Shown: positions 26,071-38,065 of the stretch, piece by piece | How the letters are laid out: the number at the start of each line of letters is the position of its first letter | Numbering within the stretch: position 1 is the stretch's first letter | Assembly (NCBI GenBank): GCA_036897525.1 | Contig: JAYMTJ010000004.1 | Coordinates: 124,001-188,000 of the forward strand | Direction: 5' to 3' | DNA length: 64,000 bases | Origin: Pelargonium x hortorum | Taxonomy: Eukaryota; Streptophyta; Magnoliopsida; Geraniales; Geraniaceae | Program-made: the position numbers and the translations under genes | The notes under the pieces: model-generated | Database searches by the model: none | What the model was told of the DNA's origin: nothing | What the model saw: only the letters and a program-made list of their open reading frames with translations

Positions 26071-26218
26071 AATCACTTATATAAAAAACATTCAACTCAT
26101 ACATTCAGATGTCTTTTAGTAGTAAAGTGAGCATTATATTTATTTAGTATTTAGTTAGTATAGCTACGTAGTAAAGCACTGATTGAGAGAATCCGCAGGT
26201 AAAGGTTCAAATGGAGTA
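26071..26218 (+). pseudogene. Leader-variant plus tRNA-like cassette
   Basis: It opens with AATCACTTATATAA, two changes from the 14-base leader. The segment TATAGCTACGTAGTAAAGCA (from about 26,159) resembles a tRNA D-arm. It is followed by CTGAT, a seven-base loop TGAGAGA and ATCCG, which pair at four of five positions as an anticodon arm would. GGTTCAAAT, a T-loop-like string, begins at 26,204, about 133 bases from the leader start. The T-stem does not pair well and no acceptor stem is visible. It fits the same leader-plus-tRNA-like pattern as 3.4, 41.6, 48.6 and 54.7 kb. The isoacceptor is unknown. Confidence 0.35.
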
Positions 26219-29200
26219 GAGTAAACCGGGTTCCTTTTTTCTATTCTATTACAAGTATATGTAGTTAAGTAGAAATTATTTAGTTTCTACCAAAATTGAG
26301 TATGATACCTTGTGTGCGCAGGAGCTCTGAACAAAGTGAAGTAAGCTTGGACAACGAGTAATTCAACGTTTAAGAGCACCACGAAAAGCATCAATCAGAG
26401 ACTGGGTTCAATCCCTGTTGACATGGGAAAGTTAGGAAGACTCGGATTACTATAATCTTTCTCATTCCTGAAACTAAGAATTAGTATTTATATGTCTGAT
26501 TAGCCAGTTTGTTACTATTTAAGGAGGAGCTTCTCCTTTCTCTTTACTTTAACTTGACCGGATCCTGTTTATTTTCCTAATACAGTTTCTTTCTCATTTG
26601 CTTGATTGAGTGTTCCTGGGATTGTTTGTATGAGTCTTAAGAGCGAAGCTTACACTTGCCTAGCTGCTAGACTAAAAGTCTCTAACTGCTTAGGGTTTCC
26701 TGCTTTATCATTAAAGAAGGGAAGGGCCTTAATAGCAATAGATAAGTCCTTTTTCCCCACTGTAGCGTAGAGAAGAAGGCTAATATAGTATTTTAGATAG
26801 TATATGAATACCTTACACCATTAAGAAAAGAGTCTTATTGAATGAAATATGTCTACTAACTAATCCTTCTCTTGTACAAGGTGATAGCCCTGTAAGAAAT
26901 TGGGGAGAATATTTCATTCAATGCATTCATTGTGTTCGAATTCCAATCGCATATTCGAAGATAAAGTGGCAACCATTCTCTATAACCTAAAAATACATAC
27001 TTAAATGCCTATAGTGAAAGGACCCCTATGACAGGGAATTAAATATAAGAAACGAGACTCCAACGCAAGCAAACAGTCTCCGCCGAATATGGTCCCATTT
27101 CAATTAGTACAGACAGTTTTGTCGAGTGCTAAGATCAGAAGTGAGGATGCTGACATGAGTAACAAAAAATCCTATGAGAGGTAGGATCACCTTCCAGTGC
27201 AAGGGTTTCGGCGTTCTGTTAATTTACGCCAAGGAAGTCAGTCCTTAAAAAGCATAAGACTTTTCAATTCTCTTTTTGATGGGCACATATGAGAGTCACA
27301 GAGTCCCCTTAAATTATGTCCTCATACCTTAGTTAAGACCCCAATTGATTGCTCTGTTTCTGAACCTTAAATATTGTAGCTAAGCGAATTTACATTATCC
27401 CTTTATTAAATTTCTACCCTTGAAAAAGTGAAATCTGTAAGAAAATTCTTGACTTCTAGTTTTGGAGTCTACGTTTTACTAGGGTTACTTACGAGGAAAC
27501 AATACGCGCACACTTTACTTGGCTAATGAACTCAAAGGTACAATTTCTATTATAATCATAATCAGATATAACCTATTCTAGATGTTCTAAATTACTCATA
27601 AACTTTCCAGAATCCTATTTGTCTTCTCAAGAATGTAATATAAAAGGCTTAGGATCCGGTGAGCCCTGCGAGTTACGCTTTTAGCTACCTCCTAGTAGTA
27701 TCCTTTTTTTTTAACTTATAAATATTACTAGAATTTAGGATAAAGGACACTTTAGATAATAACCTCTTTAGTACTATTCTTTTGGTATTTATGAAAATGT
27801 ATTTGATTAAGGGCTGTTTTGTGTTCAAAGGCTTTAGGTATTTACCAAGCAAGGGAAGTTTCAAGAACAAGCTTTCAAGGCATGTAATTTTCTCACTTTC
27901 CTAGAACAATTAGGTCTACCTGTCTTCATAGCAAAAAGGGGACCACTATACGGTCAATTCAATTGACTTTTGTGTGAGACGCAAGCCTATCAGAGGGATC
28001 CAGGAGACTGTAGAGGTTTCTCTAAAAAAACAAAAAAGGTTTTGCCACTCAGAGATTATTTGCTAGGCTTGCAGTTACATTAATACATATTTGGAACCTT
28101 TCTTATAACCCGAGGGAATCCAAGAAAGTAAAACGGGTAAATGAGTAAAGCAATTTATGAAAGAATTTTAGGTTCTAAAAAACGGTTTACAAGCATCCTA
28201 CATCAGAGAACACTCTCTTCTAAGGATTCCCGCATGCTGTAATCCTTAACACTTTAGTTAACCTGTGCATTAATAAAAAAACCGGATTCTTTTGTTTGTT
28301 ACGGTATTCCGCGGGAGGGCCTTCGTATAATAGCTAACAGGACTTGAACCTTCGGATTTTTCCAAATGCTTGAATGGATAATAAAATAGAGTTTTAAATT
28401 GATATCTAAATTTCCAATACTTTATACTGACTTTCGGTCAAGGTTTTGCGATATCATTTAAATATGAATAAGTTTTTTTTATAAAGGCTATAAGCTATGA
28501 AATAAATTAACAAGCGAAATTCCTTTAGCCCCCTTTAGGTATAACCAAAGCCCTTATAAATAAACGCTTAAAGAAACCAGGAACTGCTGGTCAGAGTGCC
28601 CTTATACAAAATAGAAAACACCTTTTCTTTCAGTAATGACTTTCAAGAAATCCTACAAGATTATATAATACAAACAAATTCAATCAAATAAGGCTCAACT
28701 TAGTATTTAGAATTCGTTTTGCTGTTTAGGTACTCAGTAATGATACATTTAAACTCAATAAACGCTCGATTTACAATATTTCTTTTTAATTCCTTACTCT
28801 TGAGCCCCATGCTTTACTAAATTTTCTCTATTCAGGATACTTTAAGACACCAAGCACTTCAACAACACCCAAGGGACCATTTGAACTACAATCAAAAAAA
28901 GATTTAACTAACACCAATTACACTCAGCTTCTAGAATCACGGGATCTTCCTTTCAAATCCCTGTGTTCCCTGAGATGAGACTAAACTCCTCTAATTAACT
29001 ACAAATTAGAAATCCTTTTCTTTTCTGAAGTGAGATCCATCTGCAATCCACTTCCCAAATGCCAATCAAAATTGTTAGAACCCATGAATTTTCGCTTCAA
29101 AGCACGATTGAATTACCACTATTGAAACTCATTCAAGCTTCATTCATCCTAATCCTTCTCATATACTATACAGCTAAGGAATACTTAGCTCCAAAAATGC

Positions 29201-32129
29201 TCCGATCTTGATTTTTTAATGCTACAAATGGAATCTTTATATAAGCGATTAGATGCCTCACTTTTTTTAATGATGGTATTGCACGAATTGAGAGGGGAAT
29301 TCCTAAGATATACTTCTCGGTTTAATTAAAGTAAAGGCTTAAAATAGATTCTCTTCTTCTTGTCAGCCGAAAATATCAACCTCTAAGACTCACAGCTAAA
29401 CCTTGAAACCCTAAATCGATATCCCTAAATACACCAATTGCTTGTGAGAACTTAAATCTTGATTGACTAACCAAACTCAGAATGGAAGGAAATTCTAAAG
29501 GTATACACTCCCTCATTGAAAATCCTGGGATGGCACTCAAAAGGATTGAGGAAAACCCTTATTTATAATGTATTAAAATGATGAAAAATGAACTATTGGT
29601 GTCACGAGTAAGGTAGGGGAGGGGGTTCTCCAGTATACTCTTAGTAGTGAAATAAAGGTTAGTTATGAGTTCTTTCAGAAGGTGGAAGAGCATAAATAAC
29701 CAGTAAATATTAGAATTGCCTGGGAGAGTCCCTAATCTAAAACTCAATATGGAGTAAGCCTAAAAGTATCAACAGCTTAAAACCTGAACCGAGGATAATA
29801 TTCTACTTCGTCATTCATTATTGGGTTTCATCTGTATTTAGTCATTCTCAGCCTTTATGGTATGGGAGGTTGGGTTTTTTTCTCCTTAACTTAAGGAGCA
29901 GCTCTTATACGGGATTTTCCTATAGTCAATTATAATTATAGTTGGTTAATCTAAAAGAGGTCTATTTTGACTTTATACCTGGTTTTTATAAATTTACAAT
30001 TCCTAGAAGCTTTTACCAGGGTGTTACTTGAAAAGACATGAATGAAAAGGAAGTCTTCTACAGGTTCTCCTTAAGCAACGGGAAACCCTTATATAAATTA
30101 ATTAATGGATTTAGTAGCACCCTCCCCTTGCCATACAATTAATTATCCTTGAGATTTGTAAAAAGAAATTGTCTTTGTTTAATCACAGTAAAATGACTTA
30201 TGTTTTATACAAGGGCTCCCCAAAATCTGCTCTTCGACAAGTTTTTTTAATCAAAAAAACCCCTTACCTTAATACAGACGGTGCTTGCTTTACTTTATTT
30301 GGAACTACCAGAAGTGAATCCTGTGGAGATTCTATATTAATATAGGAAAACCTCACCCTTTGTCTGGATGTATCTTGTGTTTTGAAAACTAGGAATAGTA
30401 GCAAACCCGCTTCTTGCAATATACTCTAATATTTAGGTTAGGAAATCCCTATGAAAAGTACCGAACTGCAGGCCGAAAAGTAGATTCAGTTTGTCAGGAT
30501 TTATATAGTACTCAACTCAAAAACAGCGTATTACATGTTTGAATTGGCGACATCCCTGAGGTAAATCCCTTTCTTTGATAGATAAAAGCTAGTTTTTTCT
30601 ATGTTTCCTAGCGAGATTTATAGTAGTTGGGTATAGAATTACTAGGACTCCTTATCTTATTTCTTTTAGATATGTAAGAATTTCAATCGGTTTTTAGGGA
30701 ATCTGCTTTTATGTATTTTATGCATCTCACTTCATTAATTACAAGACCTGGAAATAAATGAACCATAGAATAAAACCTTTAGTAACGAATAGGAAAAATT
30801 ATATAAGTAATGTAATAAGGTAAGGAGTTTCTTAATTAACTAAAAGGGGTAGGCATCTAATAAAAGAAGTTCCTTTACAGGGCTCTCTAGATTCCTTTTG
30901 AGGTTTTTATTGATAAAAAAGACTAGCTTGATCTTGATAACTTACAAGTGTCCGCAAAAGTTTTAGGTAGCTTCTAGCATAGGATTGCCCCTTTGTAGTA
31001 GTTATTGTTTTCTTTTGGAATGCGGTATTAAATGAAAATGTACGCATTAAGACTTGCATTATATATGGCCTAGATTAAAGATTAGAATCCGTTTCAATCA
31101 AGAGCGAAGAAATCTGGGGAGGGGAATCATTCAAAAGAGTATAAGCAAGATATAAGTTAGCTGTAGATCGATATAGGACGTAGTCTTGTCTTGTATGTCC
31201 CTGTAGTTTACATAGATAGATCCTTAAGGAAAAAATGCATCTATAGAGTAGTGGGTTAGGGACATCGGTTCGGTTTTATACTATTATCTATTAAAATTTT
31301 TTAGGGTTCTGGTGGTTTGTTTTATAATAGTAAGTCTTTTTTTAAGGGTACATAACAACCAAACCAACAACATAAGTGAGAATTTTGACTTTTTTGCGGA
31401 TCCCTTACTAAAAAAAACTAAAAGAGGATGTAATCGAGGTTCTTCCTAAGAAGGCTTAAGACCCCTAATAGGTCCTTTTTATATACTGGATCGCACTACT
31501 TTATTCTAGCTCACAAGTTTAGGCTTTTTTTATAAGAGTTTCCGCAGATAACAAACAGAGGTTACTCATAACGTACGACACCTAGTTAACACTTATCAGA
31601 CAATGAATAATTTCCAATTCTTTTAGCGCGGAGCTAGTTCTATAATAAGCAAAGTCTAGACCGGCTTTTGGGTCTATAGACATTTTATGGAGCACTCTAT
31701 TAAATGAAATTCTTAGTAGTGGAAAAAACCCTACATCGAGGCTGAAGCAAAACTTTTTAGATATCTCCCACAGTAAGGAATCCTTACACGAAGCCCTTAA
31801 CTTTAAAGGTTTCAGAGATTAGGCGGAGCCTGTAGGTACCTAATAAAAGAACCAGTTATACAACATTTTTTCAGCAACTACTTTCAAATAACGTAATAAA
31901 GTAGGTGTTGTTTAAACCCAATTGGGGAGCCCTGACTCTGAAATAAAATTCTGCCTTATTCCATGGAAACCTCCTACTTACTTTGATGAAAGACCCACCT
32001 TTCTTTTTCTTAGAACCCCTATAACAGCTTTGACACCTCCTTTTTGTTTTTGAAATATCTTTAATTAACCAGAGTTTTAAATTTTAGCTTCAACTCTATC
32101 TTACTGACTTCTTTCTTTATTAGGAATTA
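26219..32129. other. Long gene-free AT-rich spacer
   Basis: Almost 6 kb without a supported gene. Isolated T-arm-like strings occur near 26,404 (GGGTTCAATCCC) and on the minus strand near 28,345 (GGTTCAAGTCC), but no other tRNA part is convincing beside them. A 14-base palindrome, CTATATTAATATAG, lies near 30,330. Open frames are at most 62 codons. Confidence 0.6.
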
Positions 32130-34190
32130 GGATTGCTTTCATGACTTCTTTTCTTAGGACGACTTATAAAAGATAAAGTGGTTGGGAATAGGAGTAGGAG
32201 CTTTCCTTGATGGTAGGGAAATAGACCTTACCTAACAAAAGGGTCTTGTTCTAATAGTAGCTTTAATTAAGAAATTAAGAAGATAAGATAGAGTGTATTT
32301 TCTAGTCATACATAATCTAGTTAATGTAATAAGTATAAATTAGTGTATTAGTAAAGTATAGAGAGTTTCAAAAGAGTCCTTTCGTATGTATTACTAAGGC
32401 GCTTTCCTCTTGGTTTCAGCTCCATTAGACATAAAAGTAAGGAATAGCTTTAAGACTCGGATTTTCTAGTTAGTTAGTTAGGAATCTTAGAAAGTTGGTA
32501 CTGCACAGCTTCCACAAAGAGAGGATTTCTATTAGTATAGTACACCCAGAAGAAGCCCGGTTCGGCTAGGTTACTGCAATCAATAAATACAAGGATACCA
32601 AAGCTACGGAATTCTAGTTTATGATAGAATAGTTACAGTTCTTTAAATTGAGTTCTTCTACAATACTTATATCAGGAACTTTTAAGATTATGAGTCTCTT
32701 TCCTAAAGGAAAAGTAAGGGAAATAATTAGGAATATATAGAACAATAGAATCTCCTCGCAGCGACAGCATTTCACAGCATTAAACTTAGGATTAACTCCT
32801 TACAATGCTTTACAAGGGATACTTAGAATTCAGTACCGTCTATCCCATATAGAGAAGAACTAATACAATTCAAAGAGTAAGTCACTTATAGAAAGAAATT
32901 CTTAGGAATCTACTCAATACAAATAGAATAGCCACAATTATCAGAACTCCTATCTATCTGTTTGACTTGCTATACAGATCGGATAAGTACTCTCCTAAGG
33001 TAAGGAAGATATCTAGATGCCTTGTTTCCATTAGAACAATTCTTTAGATCCCAACAAGTTAAGGAATACTAATACTAATACTAATTGTTACGATTATCGG
33101 ATTATCAGCTTACAATAAACTAAAGGAATTCATTTACTACTTCATAAACTCCAAAAGGAATTTAGGAATCTCACAAAGACAACCCTCCAAGATCTACTGC
33201 TTACAAGTACAAGAGAATGGCTGTGTGTGATTCATGGCACCTTCATTAGATCTAAAACAATAGGATTTCTAGTTAGGAAGATAAGAATCAGTTAATGGGT
33301 TTCCCGTATATTTATTTATTCCATTAGTTTCACTTTACCACCTTTATTAAGTATAAGGGAAATAGAATCAGTTTGTTTAATGTACCTGCTCGGATCAGTA
33401 CTAAGGCTTGCAAAACAAATAGAATCCTCTAAAATATCTAAGGAAGACTCCCAACACAGAAGAATACAAGCAGCTCTCGCAGGCTCTCCCTCAAAGAAAG
33501 AAAAGAGGATCCAGGAACGGAAAGAGAGAGATCCGCAAACAAATTCCAATTCTATCGAGATTAGGTCGGCTTTTGTTCATTGAGAGGGAGGTCATCTAGT
33601 CTTATAGAAATGCACTAAACTACTTACGAGAAACTTAAGAAACCAACTACTTTTACGGAAATTCCTTAAGGAGATTAAGAGTCAAAGTCTGACCCATTTG
33701 CTTTGCACTGTATCCACGCAAGGAGTGATTTCCAAGTAGAGACCATAGATGAAAGCCTTAGAAAAGGAAGACTCTATACTAGCAAAAAATGCATACCAAT
33801 AGACCCAAACAGAATAGTGCTATCCTCTAATTATTCTAATAATTGGAGTGGAGGTATGAGATGACTCTATCTCTATATATCTCTATATAGGAGAAAAGCT
33901 TTTCAATAATTTCATGATAGAAACAAAGGAACATACATGAGAACAAAACCCTTACCGACTTACTTCTAACTTACTTACTGGATTGCTTTCATGTCATGAC
34001 TTCTTTCTTCTTGACTTAGTTGTAGCTATACCTTCTATATGGGCTATACCTTTCTTAGTAGTAGGAGTCAGAGTAACCATGAATAGATAGTAGACAGAGA
34101 GAAAAGAGGATCACGGTATTCCCTGTCCTTGATGTAGCTTGTATTCTTGTTGTTGTATTCTGTAGCTATTCTATAAGGGAATAGAATATT
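32130..34190. repeat. Zone rich in diverged dispersed repeats
   Basis: This zone shares several short blocks with others. GGATTGCTTTCATG and ACTTCTTT occur twice within it (32,130 and 33,981). AGAAGAACTAATACA near 32,853 recurs near 56,659. TTTCCATTAGAACAATT at 33,025 recurs at 57,335. CATTTACT-CTTCATAAACT at 33,131 recurs at 57,437. ACACAGAAGAATACAAGC at 33,454 recurs exactly at 58,864. The order is the same in both places, so the two zones look like diverged copies. It also holds AATACT three times in tandem at 33,065-33,082. The open frames at 33.3-33.6 kb on both strands overlap the repeats and look non-coding. Confidence 0.65.
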
Positions 34191-36559
34191 TTGACTCGTA
34201 TGACATCAATCAAGTATTTGGTCAACTTGCTCCGCCTGAAGACTCTTAAGTCGACAGTCGACCCTTAGACTTATATAAGAAGTCTAAGTTTTGAATGAGA
34301 GAGTCCCTAAAATCCCTTAGCGACCAGCTACTTAGATGTAACTATTTATAATTAGAAAATAACCCTTTAGCCGCTTATTCAAATATTCCTTTCAAGGATA
34401 ACAACAGCTAACCCCTATGATTCCGCAGTATAATATCCAAAGAAGAGAGTCGTTAGCCCTGTATAGTTGTGTAAAATCCGTAAAAAATCCTTATTATAAC
34501 CCTATCTATGTAAGTAAAGAAAGAGTCATTTCCTTGTTATAATAAGGAACCTACTTCTAAAAAACAGAACCTTTCTTTGTCGTAGAGGCTTTTTATTAAT
34601 GAAATATTATACTCTTTTAGTTAGAGTAGATTAGAATACGTTAGTGACTGATTCCCGAATTCCCGGGCTGTAAAGGAGCTGCGACTTAGACATTCTATTA
34701 ACTTCTTCACGCCTGGATGATTACTACTGGGGTAAAGTAAAAGCAGACTCTTATTCACTCTGTTACTTTAAATAAAGAGAAATTTCTCTCAGGTTCAACT
34801 CGCATATAAAACTTCTAAAAGGCCGATAAATCTGACTCTTATTGATTGAATTGCTTCTATCCTACTAGTTAGAGACTCCTTTATTATCAAAGCCTAAAAC
34901 TTATAAAATAACAACAGAATATCTAGGACTTAATAAAGCTTAGAACTGCCTTTGGTTTTTCCTTTTTCTTAGATTAGAGATTTACTGGAAAAGAATGACT
35001 TTAGAATTCTTAAGCTATATATTATATTCCCCTTTTTAGTGGATTCCCAGAAACTTATTCCCTTTAACCAGAATACAAATATTTCACACTTGTCTGGATT
35101 TGCGGGGTCTTAAAGCATACAAACTCCTGAGAATACCTACAGTTAGTTTTTTTCTAGCTCCTGTACCTTACAACTTACTATCCGGAATCGACAACCTAAA
35201 AACACAAGAGCAACCTACGGAGTTATTTATCCTGGTTCCTATCCCTAATATACTTGAAAATTCCTGTCTTTATAAGACTTTAGATCATTTTCTTTCCGTT
35301 TAGTCAAAACGGGTACACTCTCATAACTCAAACAGGTATATACTAGAAATCCCGTAATACAGCTAGGGTTTGCCTAAAAGGTTAAGACTTGAAAAACCTT
35401 TGCCTTTTATCTATTCCTTGACTTGTTTCTTGATACCCATATCTAGACCCTTCTTCTTATTCCCTTATAGTTCCTCTAGTTAGGAAGTATACTCTATATA
35501 AAGTATTGTATTAATGTATTCCTTATACAGTTAGTATAGGAAACTCTTACAATATTAATTCGGTATTAGGCATATATTTAGGTTTTTATTCCAAAGGATC
35601 CATTTAGCAGCGTTTTTAAGAGTATAGCTAGGAATTCGGGGTACACAGCAGTCTTCTTTGTTATATCTATTTCTCTTATAGGAAATTCTAATATTCAACC
35701 TATAAGGAACCCAGATTCTAATTAGGGTTCTCACAGCTACTTTATTCATAGTGGATAAAAAAGAATTTATGTATCGTAGCTCCTCGGTTTATTCATTTCA
35801 TTATAGTTGGTTTATAGTACATTAAGAAGTTAGTCCTGTATGTAATATCCTATCCAACCAAGGTACACTCTTCTTATGCTGCCAAACTAAAGGAACACTC
35901 TGAATACCCTAACCTTCTAAGCTGGGTAAGAGCAATCCCAGCTGGAGCATTACCTAAACCTGTCAAGTGCAATCCCAGTCTCAGTGCCGGTTCCAGTTTA
36001 AGGTCAATATAGGTCAAAGCGAGCCTACTAAGGGAATAAATCCTAAGCAGTCGAACCTATACTAATTACCCGTACTAAGGAACCAAACTACAAAGACTCT
36101 ACTTCTCAGTCGAGAGTACCACCTTCTTGTATTGGACACCTTTAGAGGGAACTCACTGAAAGCGGTCTATTCTATTGCCTGCAAAGGAAACCTCATGAAA
36201 AGATCCTCTATGCATTAACAGGGTCCGCAAAAAGGGGAGAGGGCAATAAAATAAAACCGGACCTCTATATACATTCTACACGAGTTAGAGTCCCATACTC
36301 TATTTAGGGCTAGGACAGGAAAGACACTAGCTATATAACAAACAACTAGTAAAGTAACAGGTTCTAATCCCATCAGACTTCTAGAGGTTTGCGGTTTGTG
36401 TTAGACTCTAGATTTAAATAGGGGGTTTTGTTTTAACTATTGATTACGAGTAGAAAGATTTTACCGCTCTTTGAGGACTACCGTAAAACGTATACTAGAT
36501 AGTACAGAGATAGACTAGATAACCCATTATCTTATTCTTTTGACTGTCCTTGTTCTAGC
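34191..36559. other. Gene-free spacer
   Basis: No gene is recognisable. Texture shifts from AT-rich to the more even class at about 35.9 kb. A lone GGTTCTAATCCC near 36,360 resembles a T-loop but has no other tRNA parts around it. Confidence 0.6.
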
Positions 36560-36780
36560 GCTTTCTTAACTAAATGACTTATTCTGTATTACTTTATTGT
36601 TCTTGAAAGCTAGAGGAGCTCTTTCTTAGAAGTAGGAGCTTTCATATAAGGGAGATACCACTTAGAAAAGAAGAAATCGAAATGAGGAAGTACAGATACC
36701 CATAACATAAGATGCCCCCGTAGTAGAGATAGCCGTATTCTTCTTCCCTTTTCTTTTGCTTTTGTAGATAGCCTACACCG
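36560..36780 (+). repeat. Diverged relative of repeat R2
   Basis: It contains TTCTTAG-AGTAGGAGCTTTC, as near 32,190 and 34,056. Further on, GTATTCTTCTT and TGTAGATAGCCTA parallel GTATTCTTGTT and TGTAGCTATTCTA at 34,141-34,172. The match is gapped and weaker than the 21.8 and 44.7 kb pair, but block order is the same. Confidence 0.45.
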
Positions 36781-37241
36781 AAAAGACTAGGGAAACAAAG
36801 AAGAGAATCTGTCAATCTGTTTTATTTAGAATTCTTTACCAAGATATTGTACTCCTTTATCGGATTAGTTAGTTACTGGTTTAGTTCCAATATATTACTA
36901 ATTTATTACCTCTTAATAGATAACCTACTCTCTGCAATACCTGTGTATTTCTGTTATCTTCCTTTAAATTCTGTATTCTATTCTGTTATTAGACTCCTTA
37001 TAATCGCTTAGAATAACCCCAGCAGCGAAAGAACTTAAGACTTGGATGAACGCATTGTGCTTACGTTAGTGCTTTAGAGTCACAAAACTGAGATAGTTAG
37101 AGCTAATTGGACAAGTTGGCATCCGGTTCAGCAATTTGATTATCATGGACATGGAATTCTAGGTGGTTAGAGCATCTTTCTTTTCAGGGAATGGAATTGA
37201 TTTGCGAGAGGAGGATAAGCGCGGAGCAGTAAATTGGGGCT
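36781..37241. other. Spacer with a tRNA-Glu-like string
   Basis: The only item noted is GTGGTTAGAGCATC followed by CTTTTCA (about 37,163-37,186), which recalls the D-arm and anticodon loop of plant tRNA-Glu(UUC). No T-arm or acceptor stem is present and the match could be chance. Confidence 0.3.
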
Positions 37242-38065
37242 TTATAGAGGAGAGATAGGGCCCAGAATAGGGGGCGAAAGGATGACAGTGGGAAATTTTT
37301 CTCGGGAGAGAAAAGGATAACCCTTTTCAAAGAGAACCCTAAAACGAAGGGGTGAAATAGATGATAGAATTCTCACTTGGAACGCCTTAACTCTGGCTAG
37401 GTCCCTTGTGAATGGTAATAGTCCCGGGGTTTCGGTCACCAATGAATTTACATACAAGTTTAGGTTCATTCAGTTAGGAAACTTTTTCGGGTTGGGGCTA
37501 ACAAGTTGATAGTTTGAGTCATTTTCTATTTTGTCCATTCCAGATGCCTGCTATACAAGACAAACCAAACGTAGGTTTCAAAGGATGACGAGTTTAGCTA
37601 CACAGCACAGACATATAATATATACTACTTCCAACGGCAAGAGAGGGTTCCTTAGATCCAATTCGAAACATAAACCATATGTAACAGCCACTTTAATTCT
37701 ACTTTATCGAGGTGAGACATTTTGTGACAAATATAATGTATTTCGAAAAGGTATCTTTCAAAGATAGTCTGAATCTTCGATCTATATCGGTAAAAGTTTG
37801 TAACATAAAAACCCAGAAACTAAGGAATGAAGAATGCAACTCCTCTTTCGTTGATAAATTACACAAGTGCTTTGTAAATTCTATATCGGAACTTTGGAAA
37901 CTCCTAAACACCCCAATAACTCTTACTTTTCATACTGATAAAGATATAGAGCCTCCCCATTCATCACACCTAGAAAGAATTCTCTCATATTTAGCACCTT
38001 ATCAAATAAAAATGACAGCCCTATATACACATAAACATTTTAGTGCAACTTTTTACTCTTACTAG
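37242..38065 (+). pseudogene. Possible broken reading frame, unidentified
   Basis: One plus-strand frame is open from about 37,245 to 37,506 without an ATG. It ends at two adjacent stops (TGA, TAG; 37,507-37,512) and then stays open in the same frame to the stop near 37,765. A second frame, 37,712-38,065, gives the longest ATG-started frame of the window (117 codons) and overlaps the end of the first. The stretch to about 37.5 kb is richer in G+C than its surroundings. The translations look mixed and soluble, with no membrane segment, and match no protein I recognise. At this composition a 117-codon frame is expected by chance about once or twice in 64 kb, so non-coding remains the default. 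It could be a decayed foreign or host gene. Confidence 0.25.

Noticed and set aside
26404-26416. GGGTTCAATCCC as a tRNA gene
   Set aside because: No matching D-arm, anticodon arm or acceptor stem at the right distances and no leader motif upstream within 200 bases.
37163-37186. tRNA-Glu-like D-arm and anticodon loop
   Set aside because: No T-arm or acceptor stem; too short to separate from chance.
37712-38065. The longest ATG-started frame (117 codons) as an intact gene
   Set aside because: At this base composition one or two frames of this length are expected by chance in 64 kb, no domain is recognised, and the overlapping open frame is in a different phase. It is kept only as a possible relic.
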